Positions 44,561-52,014 of a stretch of DNA of 64,000 bases are shown here, piece after piece. Position numbers and translations under genes: made by a program. Location of the stretch: NCBI RefSeq assembly GCF_034314165.1, contig NZ_JAVIWK010000001.1, positions 4,355,001-4,419,000 of the forward strand, written 5' to 3'. The notes under the pieces were generated by a model. That model ran no database searches and was not told the origin of the DNA. It saw only the letters and a list, made by a program, of their open reading frames with translations. The DNA comes from Pseudomonas sp. Bout1. Its GTDB lineage: Bacteria > Pseudomonadota > Gammaproteobacteria > Pseudomonadales > Pseudomonadaceae. How positions within the stretch are numbered: the stretch's first letter is position 1; every line of letters begins with the position of its first letter.

Positions 44561-44647
44561 TGTAGGAGCTGGCTTGCCGGCGATGGCATCGCCTCTGTGT
44601 ATCTGAAAGACCGAGTCGCCTGCATCGCCGGCAAGCCAGCTCCTACA
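44561..44647. repeat. REP-type inverted repeat at the centre of the long palindrome
   Basis: TGTAGGAGCTGGCTTGCCGG pairs with its mirror ending at 44647. It is the same family as 23106-23192 and lies exactly in the spacer between the two long arms. Confidence 0.92.
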
Positions 44648-44656
44648 GCTTTTGCC

Positions 44657-45000
44657 CTGGCTTTTAACACTCAGGTCGGCTTTCAGGCCGCCGTGCTCTT
44701 GCTTTTGATCTTGATCTGACTGCCCCATTCAGCCCGAGGCCGAACGCAGGGATTGAGGAGCGGGTAAACCGGCAGGACGCCGGTTTAGCCGCGACGGGCC
44801 AGGGACGGGCCGTCGCGGCGGCCCGCGGAGCAATTCCGGAGTGAGGGAACACCGAGCCTAGGCGAGGTGCCGACAGGCGGGGCAGAGCGCTTTGGTTACT
44901 TTGCCGCTTTTGCAAAGTGACTCGCTGTAAGAGCGAAACCAATAGCAGCCATTACCTAAATAACGGATATGTACCCAACCCAACCCCAACCCCAACAACA
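44657..45000. repeat. Right arm of the 820-bp nested inverted repeat
   Basis: Reverse complement of 44178-44531 with scattered mismatches and small indels, from CTGGCTTTTAACACT to CCCAACCCCAACAACA. Its outer end is about 44 bp from the 3' end of the Met-rich gene. The region 44118-45043 is otherwise gene-free. Confidence 0.9.
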
Positions 45001-45043
45001 TTGCCCGCACTCACCAAGCCTTTTTGGTTTCACGCCATACCAA

Positions 45044-45556
45044 TCAGCAGGTGCAGCACATCATCGGCATGCCGTTGCAGCTCATCATCATCGGCATGGC
45101 GCAGTCGTTCATCATCTTCATCATCAACATGCAGCAGTTGTTCATCATGCCCATGCCCATACCTGGCATCGGCATCATTTTGCAGGTCATGCAATCTGCT
45201 TCCATCTTGCACTCCATGACGCACTTCATCATCGGCATCGGCATGCCCATCGGCATCATCATCGGCATGTTCATGGCGGACATGCTGTTCATCACCGCCT
45301 GACCATCTTCGGACATGCACATCATCGACAGGTTGGCGCACTGCATCATCATCGGCATGCCGCAGTTCATCATCATCGCCATCATCTCGGCGTTGTTCTT
45401 GAACATCGCCATGTCCATGCCAGCGGCCGGCTTCACGGTGCACATCATGGCCTCGTCGGTCATCGTGCAGGTCATGGTTGCCATCATCATCGGCATGCCC
45501 ATCATCGGCATCATCGGCATCGCGTTGTTCATTGGCATCTGCAGGGCGTTCATCAT
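45044..45556 (-). CDS. Extremely Met/Cys-rich protein with two tandem repeats, function unknown
   Basis: 170 residues from the ATG at 45556 (GGAGTTTCGAAC upstream). 66 residues are Met (39%) and 16 are Cys (9%); there is no His, Trp or Tyr. Two ~80-residue repeats align: residues 28-81 and 110-170 share MxCxM at the start, GMxMxM then NN about nine residues on, a Cys near the end, and MPMMMQC (67-73) against MPMMMSC (154-160), followed by MMC. Met runs such as MPMMPMMGMPMMM and MPMGMPMPMM precede each. No signal peptide, so probably cytoplasmic. Soft-metal (Cu(I)/Ag(I)) binding or oxidant scavenging are possible from composition alone. I know no named family. Confidence 0.75.
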   Translation of the reverse strand: MMNALQMPMNNAMPMMPMMGMPMMMATMTCTMTDEAMMCTVKPAAGMDMAMFKNNAEMMAMMMNCGMPMMMQCANLSMMCMSEDGQAVMNSMSAMNMPMMMPMGMPMPMMKCVMECKMEADCMTCKMMPMPGMGMGMMNNCCMLMMKMMNDCAMPMMMSCNGMPMMCCTC

Positions 45557-45602
45557 GTTCGAAACTCCGTAATCGACAGGAAGTGAGTAAGTTCTGGCGC
45601 CG

Positions 45603-45630
45603 ATTCTAGAGAAGCCGCACAACCGCGCAA
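45603..45630 (-). promoter_or_regulatory. Candidate sigma-70 promoter of the Met-rich gene
   Basis: On the minus strand TTGCGC, a 16-nt spacer and TAGAAT form a reasonable -35/-10 pair, with the -10 about 46 nt before the ATG at 45556. Confidence 0.45.
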
Positions 45631-45848
45631 GGCGCTGGCGCAGCAGCAGGAATAGATGTTCCATGGGGGTTTATTGGAGCGAGGCAGCCAATAACTCCGC
45701 GATAACAGACGTTATGAAGCAATCGCGCCGACCGGCTCCGTAATAAGGGCTGAACCGGCGCGATGGATATGCGATCGAGGAATGGCACCCATCCATAAGG
45801 AAATAAACGATCTAACCACCCTGAAAATACTCGCTCACTCGGCGAAGA

Positions 45849-46064
45849 ATCCCACAAAGTGCCATCCGCCACCGACGGCAAGGTGATGGTTTCGCCTTGG
45901 TCAAGTCCGGCCAATGCCGCGTCCACCAGGTTATCGGTGGTCATGACCGACGTCTCTTGCAGCGCGGAAAGGAGAATGCCCGACGCGTGCCAAATTTCGG
46001 TAGCGGTGGCGGCCGGGAGCACTATCTGTACCTTCACCGCCGCTTCCGCCAGCTCCGATTGCAC
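45849..46064 (-). pseudogene. SDR oxidoreductase remnant, inverted internal segment
   Basis: The minus strand encodes QSELAEAAVKVQIVLPAATA, TEIWHASGI, VMTTDNLVDAALAGLDQGET and ITLPSVADGTLWD. This is the C-terminal third of a short-chain dehydrogenase, from the helix after the Tyr-Lys site onward. The N-terminal two thirds, with the cofactor loop and catalytic residues, are absent, and resemblance stops abruptly at the Asp codon 45849-45851. The expected next residues are found on the opposite strand (46066-46122). The frame runs on into unrelated sequence, so no functional product is expected. Confidence 0.7.
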
Positions 46065-46065
46065 C

Positions 46066-46122
46066 TATGACGCGGCACGTGGCGCGTTGCTTGCAGCCAC
46101 TCAGACGGGCAAGCCAGCGCCA
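46066..46122 (+). pseudogene. SDR oxidoreductase remnant, C-terminal tail in opposite orientation
   Basis: The plus strand reads YDAARGALLAATQTGKPAP, which is the standard end of the same SDR subfamily and should follow ...TLWD. Turning the 45849-46064 segment round would join the two directly. The rest of 45557-46153 shows no other gene. Confidence 0.65.
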
Positions 46123-46153
46123 GGTATGGGGTTGCCTGAGGCGCCAGCGGGTT

Positions 46154-46429
46154 TTATTGAATACCGATGGAAACGCGCCGCACAGTCTGCTCTTCACGGG
46201 GCAGGCTGATGTCGGTTTCGTAGCTGCATTCGGGGCCGGTGCAGCTATTTTCCAGGGTTACCGGCGCCAGGCTCTTGACCGGGAAGCGCGGCTTGGGCTC
46301 GGCCGGGGGCGTGAGAGGGACAGCGCTGAGGATCGGTGCCTCGTAGGTCAGGTCCAGGTTGGCAGCGTGGGCCGAAGTGGCCAGAACGGCGAGCAGTGCG
46401 CTCGCCATGACAGTCCTTGTAAACACCAT
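46154..46429 (-). CDS. Secreted protein of unknown function
   Basis: About 91 residues from the ATG at 46429 (GGAAAGATTTCG upstream). Signal peptide TVMASALLAVLATSAHAA, then a short mature domain: NLDLTYEAPILSAVPLTPPA, PVTLENSCTGPECSYETDIS, EEQTVRRVSIGI. The two close Cys may form a disulphide. No family recognised. It lies 65 nt downstream of the monooxygenase gene on the same strand. Confidence 0.65.
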   Translation of the reverse strand: MVFTRTVMASALLAVLATSAHAANLDLTYEAPILSAVPLTPPAEPKPRFPVKSLAPVTLENSCTGPECSYETDISLPREEQTVRRVSIGIQ

Positions 46430-46494
46430 CGAAATCTTTCCGGGCAGCAAAAAATCAAGGGTCAATGATAAACCCTTGAGCCATCGGGTTGAAG

Positions 46495-46800
46495 TCAAGG
46501 TTTCTGGACCGCGGGTTCCAGCACCAATACGTTGGCAGGCCCTGCACGGAATGTCGGGTTAAGCTTCGCGGCTTCCAGCATGTGAGGTGCAGCGTGATGA
46601 TCCTTGAGCGCCGCCTTTGAAGCCCATGTCTCGAGCAACACGAAGCTGTCGCTGTTGCCGTCGACCGGGTGCAGGTCGTACTGGATGCAGCCCGCTTCGG
46701 CCCGCACCAGCGGAGCGAGCCTGGCAAACGCGGCCAACTGGTCTGCACCCCGCCCAGGCTGGGTATTGATGATGACGACAAGCCGGACTTCAGCAGACAT
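46495..46800 (-). CDS. Antibiotic-biosynthesis monooxygenase (ABM) domain protein
   Basis: About 101 residues from the ATG at 46800; an in-frame GTG at 46809 is the alternative. The ferredoxin-like ABM fold is shown by VRLVVIINTQPGRGADQLAA, VRAEAGCIQYDLHPVDGNSD and SFVLLETWASKAALKDHHAA. Members such as YgiN oxidise quinols without cofactor; others are heme-degrading. Role here unknown. Confidence 0.85.
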   Translation of the reverse strand: MSAEVRLVVIINTQPGRGADQLAAFARLAPLVRAEAGCIQYDLHPVDGNSDSFVLLETWASKAALKDHHAAPHMLEAAKLNPTFRAGPANVLVLEPAVQKP

Positions 46801-46952
46801 AAACAGCACCGTTATCGATAAGAAAAGTGAGCGGCCACAGTAAGGGATGCCCTGCTCTGGCGCTACGAAAAATCTATCAGTAAGCTACTTTCACTGCATG
46901 GATTGAGTCAGCGCTCAAACCCTCCCCCTTTTCTGCACCCGGCGATAAGAAC

Positions 46953-48668
46953 GTGATCGAAGTAACCGAAGTTTCCATTGCCCAACTGCGCACTGCGCTC
47001 GAATCAGGCCAGGCCACGGCGGTTGAATTGGTAGAGGCCTACCTTGCCAGGATCGACGCCTTTGATGCTCCCAACACCGCCACGGCGCTCAACGCGGTAG
47101 TGGTGCGCAACCCGCAAGCACTTGACGAAGCCCGCGCCAGCGACGCACGCCGAGCCAGCGGCAACACCCTGGGGCCGCTCGATGGCATTCCCTACACGGC
47201 CAAGGACAGCTACCTGGTCAAGGGCCTCACCGCCGCCTCCGGCAGCCCGGCTTTTGCGAACCTGACCGCCTACCGCGATGCGTTCACTATCGAACGGCTG
47301 CGCGCCACCGGCGCGATCTGCCTGGGCAAGACCAATATGCCGCCCATGGCCAACGGTGGCATGCAGCGCGGCGTGTATGGCCGGGCCGAGAGCCCGTACA
47401 ACGCCGACTACCTCACCGCACCGTTCGCCTCGGGCTCCTCGAACGGCGCCGGCACGGCCACCGCGGCGAGCTTCGCGGCGTTTGGCCTGGCGGAAGAAAC
47501 CTGGTCCAGCGGGCGCGGCCCGGCGTCCAACAATGGCCTGTGTGCGTATACCCCGTCCCGAGGCGTGATTTCGGTACGCGGCAACTGGCCGCTGACCCCG
47601 ACCATGGACGTGGTCGTGCCCTACGCCCGAACCATGGCCGACCTGCTTGAAGTGCTCGATGTGGTGGTGGCAGAAGATCCTGAAACCCGCGGCGACCTGT
47701 GGCGGATGCAGCCCTGGGTGCCGATCCCGAGCGTGACCTCGGTACGCCCCCAATCCTATGGTGCCCTGGCCGCGACCGGCGAGGCACTGGCCGGCAAACG
47801 CTTTGGCGTGCCTCGCATGTACATCAATGCCGACCCTGAGGCGGGCACCAGCGATGACCCGGGAATCGGCGGCCCCACCGGCCAGCCAATCAAGACCCGC
47901 GCCTCGGTGATCGACCTGTGGGACGCCGCGCGCAAGGCACTCGAAGCGGCCGGCGCCGAAGTGGTCGAGGTGGACTTCCCGCTGGTTTCCAATTGCGAAG
48001 GCGACCGCCCGGGCGCACCTAAAGTGTTTACCCGTGGCCTGGTGTCCAAGGAATTCCTTCACGATGAATTGTGGGAGCTGTCGGCCTGGGCATTCGACGA
48101 TTTTCTGCGCGCCAATGGTGACCCTGCACTGAACCGCCTGGCCGATGTCGACGGCCCGAAAATCTTCCCCCACGACCCTGGCACCCTGCCCAACCGCGAA
48201 GACGACCTGGCGGCCGGCATGGACGAGTATGTGCGTATGGCCCAGCGGGGCATCACTCCGTGGGACAAGATCAGCACCGTGCCCGACGGCTTGCGCGGCC
48301 TGGAACAGACTCGGCGCATCGACCTTGAGGAGTGGATGGATAACCTGGGGCTGGATGCGGTGATTTTCCCGACAGTCGCCGACGTAGGTCCGGCGGATGC
48401 GGATATGAACCCGGCGTCGGCGGATATCGCCTGGAGCAACGGGGTGTGGGTGGCCAACGGCAACCTCGCCATCCGACACCTTGGCGTACCGACGGTGACG
48501 GTGCCGATGGGCATCATGGCGGACATCGGCATGCCGGTAGGGCTGACCTTTGCCGGCCGGGCGTATGATGATTCGGCGCTGCTGCGATTGGCCTTCGCGT
48601 ATGAGTCGACGGGCAGCAAGCGCCGGGTGCCGCCACGCACGCCGGTGTTGGTGGCGGGTCAGGCCTGA
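46953..48668 (+). CDS. Amidase signature family enzyme
   Basis: 571 residues from a GTG. The Ser-cisSer-Lys triad region is visible: DGIPYTAKDSYLV supplies Lys, ASGSSNGAGTATAASFAAFG the cis-Ser, and AEETWSSGRGPASNN the nucleophile Ser. The SSGR form differs from the usual TGGS, as in the AtzF/allophanate-like and some nylon-type amidases. It hydrolyses an amide or carbamoyl bond in the cytoplasm. It is upstream of the hydantoinase locus but separated from it by the regulator, so a shared pathway is only possible. Confidence 0.87.
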   Translation: MIEVTEVSIAQLRTALESGQATAVELVEAYLARIDAFDAPNTATALNAVVVRNPQALDEARASDARRASGNTLGPLDGIPYTAKDSYLVKGLTAASGSPAFANLTAYRDAFTIERLRATGAICLGKTNMPPMANGGMQRGVYGRAESPYNADYLTAPFASGSSNGAGTATAASFAAFGLAEETWSSGRGPASNNGLCAYTPSRGVISVRGNWPLTPTMDVVVPYARTMADLLEVLDVVVAEDPETRGDLWRMQPWVPIPSVTSVRPQSYGALAATGEALAGKRFGVPRMYINADPEAGTSDDPGIGGPTGQPIKTRASVIDLWDAARKALEAAGAEVVEVDFPLVSNCEGDRPGAPKVFTRGLVSKEFLHDELWELSAWAFDDFLRANGDPALNRLADVDGPKIFPHDPGTLPNREDDLAAGMDEYVRMAQRGITPWDKISTVPDGLRGLEQTRRIDLEEWMDNLGLDAVIFPTVADVGPADADMNPASADIAWSNGVWVANGNLAIRHLGVPTVTVPMGIMADIGMPVGLTFAGRAYDDSALLRLAFAYESTGSKRRVPPRTPVLVAGQA

Positions 48669-48934
48669 TTGTCAGCGGCGCTGATTTTGCGCATCAACTG
48701 ATCGGCCTCCGACCCGGGCTCAAATCGGAAGCCGCCCATCTCTTCAAGGAGCAGGCAATCGCTGATTGCCTGCCAAAGTTGCTCCTGGGTTGGCTTGTTG
48801 CGCAGCAGGATGTACGAGAGCAACAGTCGCTCGATGGGAACGCCTCGATCACAAGCGGTTTCAATGATTGCCAGCAGGATAAAGCGCAGTCGAACTTCCC
48901 GCTCCGTGGGCCAAACCGTTTTTCGCTTACCCAA
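48659..48934 (-). CDS. Small helical protein of unknown function
   Basis: 91 residues from a TTG start with GAGG 7 nt upstream. Mostly helical: REVRLRFILLAIIETACDRG, IERLLLSYILLRNKPTQEQL, LWQAISDCLLLEEMG. The end overlaps the converging amidase stop by 10 nt. No domain recognised. The 48935-49196 gap shows only a decayed REP-like remnant (GAAAGCCCCGCTCCTACAG). Confidence 0.55.
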   Translation of the reverse strand: MGKRKTVWPTEREVRLRFILLAIIETACDRGVPIERLLLSYILLRNKPTQEQLWQAISDCLLLEEMGGFRFEPGSEADQLMRKISAADNQA

Positions 48935-49196
48935 TGCAGGGCCTCAATATCAGGAAAAGCGTCAGGCTATGACCGAGCGAGGTGTTGTTTCAAGCACTGC
49001 ATGGGGAGAAAGCCCCGCTCCTACAGTAAACAGGGAAAGGGCTTACGAAATCTCACAGAACGAAGTTAGCGCACTGTCCTGCCTCGGCCCCAACGTGCCA
49101 CAACACGTAAACATTCCGTTACTCATCATCTCAACGCTAGTTGCCCATTACTGATAAAGCCTTCAGACCTACCTTATCGACACGAGCGCCCCCGCC

Positions 49197-51851
49197 GTGA
49201 ACCATGACCCTTCAAGTGATTCCCAGCACACCTGGCGTTGGATCGGCAAACTGACGCCGCCGCTGACGTTACTCACTTCAATGCCCCGACACGAACTGTT
49301 GGCGTCACTAAAAGCGCGGGTTGAAGGGCCGTTGATTTTGCTGGTAGCACCGCCCGGATACGGCAAAACAACACTGTTGATGCAGTGGCGCCAGGAGCTA
49401 CTCCACACCTCCCCAGACGCAACCGTTGCCTGGCTATCGCTGGATGAGGCAGACGCAGAACCCAACCGTTTCCTGGCCTACCTGATCCTGGCGCTCGACC
49501 ACGCAGGTCTTGATCTCGGGCACCTGCCTCGGCTGGCGAAGTTCCAATCCCTGGATGCACACCCACAACGCACCATCACAGCCTTGCTTCACGCCATGGC
49601 GCGGGAAAATCGCGCCGTCACCCTACTGCTCGACGACTACCACACAGCTGCCAACGAGCACCTCGAGCCCATTGTGCAAGCGTTGCTGGAACAGGCTGCA
49701 CCCTGGCTGCAATGGGTAGTCACCAGCCGCACCCGCCCCCGGTGGCCACTGGCACGCTGGAAAACCATGGGATGGGTGCACGAGGTATCCGCTCGCGAAT
49801 TGGCCCTCTCAACCAGCGAAACCAGTTCGATCCTTGGACCCGACCTCTCATCGTCAGACCTGCATCACCTGCATGAAACAACCGAAGGCTGGCCGGTGGC
49901 CGTGCAACTGGCTCGGCTGTGGCGAGCCAGTTGCAACGGCTCGCTGTACAGCTTGAGCGAATTCTCTGGCCACGTTACCGATATCGCCGCCTACTTGACG
50001 GAGCAAGTCGTGGGATGCTTGCCGCAAGCGTGCCAATGCTTCTTGATCGATACATCATTGCTGGAGCGTTTCAATGCAGGGTTCGCTGACGCGATACGCG
50101 GCCGCACAGACAGCGCCCAACTGCTCGCACAACTGAGCCACCTGGACGCCCTGCTGGTACCGCTGGACGCCAAGCGCCAGTGGTTCCGCTATCACCGCCT
50201 GCTGCGAGATTTCCTGAGCAAAAAATGCGACGCCACAAACGCCCAGCGCATCCACCGCGCTGCTGCCCATTGGCTGGCACAAGAAAAGGACTGGATCCCG
50301 GCTGTCTCGCATGCGTTGCGCGCCGGCGACACCGCGCTGGCGGTGAATATGGTGGTGCGTGCCGGAGGATGGGAGTCCGTGTTAAGCCATGGGATACGCT
50401 ATGCACAAAGCCTGCTGCGGCAATTCGACGAGCCAACCCGGCGCAGCGAGCCTGATCTTTTGCTGCTCCAAGCCTACCTGCACGCCAAGCTGGGAGACCA
50501 CGCGCTGGCCACTCAACTGCTGCAACTGGCACATGGTGTCATCCAGAACGACAGGCGCCTGATGCGCGACTTCCAGGTCATTCAAACACTGGTGAACGCG
50601 TACGTTGATCGCTTCGAAGACAGCCACACGACGGTGTTTGACGCAGCACAGTTGCACGGCGACGAAATCCTGGCCCAGGCGACTCTGGAATGTGTAGATG
50701 CCCTGGGAGCCATGACCCGCGGTGAACTGGCCGCTGCGCTGCAAACTATCCGTGCGGCCCATATCAAAATGCGCGTGGTCAACACTCCGCGCGGTGAAAA
50801 CTACTGCCGCGTCCATGAGGGACAAGTGCTGGCCTTGATGGGCAACATCGCCCAGTCGAGCCGCATGGTCGATGAGGCGTTGGCTATTTCAAGCAGTCAA
50901 TTTGGCAGTGAAAGCTCAGTCAGGGCGCTGGTCGGCTGCCTTAAAGCGCAGCACCTGTACTGGCAAGGTGCATGGTCCGAGACGACAGCCTGGTGGCGGG
51001 ACGGTTGGGCATCCCTCGAGCAAACGGACGGCTGGCTGGATATCGCCGCCATGACAGCTGAAGTCGCTTGGCGCACGACGCTGCGCAGTCACGGCATGCA
51101 GGTGGCGTTACCTGAACTGGAACAGGTAGTAAAGCTGGCGGCCAACCGTGAATGGCTGCGACTGACACGACTGGCCAGTGCATGGCGTGTCGACTTGCTG
51201 GTGCAATGCGGGTACCTGATGCAGGCCCGCCAGGAAGCATTGCAGGTTGACCTTGAAGGGATTGCCGATAACCGCCACGACTGGCGCAACCATGAAGCTG
51301 CAACGTTGGCAATGGCGCGCCTGCAACTGGCCTCGGGGAACTGCGCCGCTGCGCTGACCCGCTTGCGCCGCGAGAGTAAAGTGCTGCAAGACAAGGGGTT
51401 GTGCCTGCCCTCCTGGCGCCTGCAACTGCTGACGCTAGCCGCCTACGGCAAAGGACAGTCAACGCTTGAAGCGCAGGATATGACGTCGATCCTGGCATCG
51501 ATACCTCAGCGGATATTACCGGGCCTGCTACTGGAAGTGGGACCAGGCCTGCTGCCGGCCCTGGAGGCCTGCCCGAACGCCATTGCGGCTCAAGCTGCCA
51601 TCCTTACGCGGCTACGAGGCTGGCGGGCGCACCCGGTGCGTGCCCGTATGCCATTCAGCGCCAAGGAGACCCAGATCCTCACCTTGCTCGTCAGCGGCCA
51701 GCCAAACAAGATGATTGCGCAAGCGCTGGATATCTCTGAAAACACCGTGAAGTTTCACCTGAAACACATATTCGCCAAGCTCTCGGTGGACAATCGCACC
51801 GCCGCCATCAGTGCTGCCATGCGCCTCGGCGTTTTGGACCCGCCTCTCTAA
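49197..51851 (+). CDS. MalT/LAL-type ATP-binding LuxR-family regulator
   Basis: 884 residues. An N-terminal STAND ATPase opens with the MalT-like IGKLTPPLTLLTSMPRHELL and has Walker A APPGYGKTTLL (51-61) and Walker B VTLLLDDYH. The winged-helix/TPR-like sensor fills the centre. The C-terminal LuxR HTH (about 818-880) reads FSAKETQILTLLVSGQPNKM followed by IAQALDISENTVKFHLKHIF. Such proteins activate catabolic operons after binding ATP and an inducer. The GTG start has a weak ribosome site but keeps the family N-terminus. It is immediately upstream of, and co-oriented with, the hydantoinase-like operon, its likely target. Confidence 0.92.
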   Translation: MNHDPSSDSQHTWRWIGKLTPPLTLLTSMPRHELLASLKARVEGPLILLVAPPGYGKTTLLMQWRQELLHTSPDATVAWLSLDEADAEPNRFLAYLILALDHAGLDLGHLPRLAKFQSLDAHPQRTITALLHAMARENRAVTLLLDDYHTAANEHLEPIVQALLEQAAPWLQWVVTSRTRPRWPLARWKTMGWVHEVSARELALSTSETSSILGPDLSSSDLHHLHETTEGWPVAVQLARLWRASCNGSLYSLSEFSGHVTDIAAYLTEQVVGCLPQACQCFLIDTSLLERFNAGFADAIRGRTDSAQLLAQLSHLDALLVPLDAKRQWFRYHRLLRDFLSKKCDATNAQRIHRAAAHWLAQEKDWIPAVSHALRAGDTALAVNMVVRAGGWESVLSHGIRYAQSLLRQFDEPTRRSEPDLLLLQAYLHAKLGDHALATQLLQLAHGVIQNDRRLMRDFQVIQTLVNAYVDRFEDSHTTVFDAAQLHGDEILAQATLECVDALGAMTRGELAAALQTIRAAHIKMRVVNTPRGENYCRVHEGQVLALMGNIAQSSRMVDEALAISSSQFGSESSVRALVGCLKAQHLYWQGAWSETTAWWRDGWASLEQTDGWLDIAAMTAEVAWRTTLRSHGMQVALPELEQVVKLAANREWLRLTRLASAWRVDLLVQCGYLMQARQEALQVDLEGIADNRHDWRNHEAATLAMARLQLASGNCAAALTRLRRESKVLQDKGLCLPSWRLQLLTLAAYGKGQSTLEAQDMTSILASIPQRILPGLLLEVGPGLLPALEACPNAIAAQAAILTRLRGWRAHPVRARMPFSAKETQILTLLVSGQPNKMIAQALDISENTVKFHLKHIFAKLSVDNRTAAISAAMRLGVLDPPL

Positions 51852-51861
51852 ACCCACCCGG

Positions 51862-51877
51862 CTACCCATCCGGGTAG
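51862..51877. promoter_or_regulatory. CTACCC-N4-GGGTAG palindrome, candidate operator 1
   Basis: A perfect 6-bp inverted repeat (CTACCCATCCGGGTAG), extended by flanking GG/CC, 11 nt past the regulator stop. It could also act as a terminator, but no U-run follows. It shares half-sites with 51902-51920. Confidence 0.5.
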
Positions 51878-51901
51878 GCCGGGTGAAACCCTCGCGGTGA
51901 A

Positions 51902-51920
51902 CTACCCGTGCCGCCGGTAG
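51902..51920. promoter_or_regulatory. CTACC-N9-GGTAG palindrome, candidate operator 2
   Basis: CTACCCGTGCCGCCGGTAG repeats the half-sites of the first palindrome 41-42 bp away (centre to centre), about four helical turns. A third unrelated hairpin CGAGAG-atcacg-CTCTCG is at 51960-51977, between this and the hyuA-like start. Confidence 0.5.
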
Positions 51921-52014
51921 CAACTCGCGCTCACTGCCCTCTAGCATCCGTCGAACCAGCGAGAGATCACGCTCTCGTGCCTGAGATAACAACAATCACA
52001 TCAGGAGATGCCCT

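Noticed and set aside
44118..45000. Insertion sequence or transposon bounded by the long inverted repeats
   Set aside because: The arms enclose only 125 bp with a REP hairpin and no transposase; this is a palindrome, not a mobile element with cargo.
45024..45302. Plus-strand Ile/Met-rich frame resembling a membrane protein
   Set aside because: Another shadow of the Met-rich gene; no start signals.
44969..45586. Plus-strand His-rich frame (HHRHAVAAHHHRHG...) that looks like a metal-binding protein
   Set aside because: It is the mirror of ATG codons of the minus-strand Met-rich gene, has no ribosome site, and its repeats follow that gene's bias.
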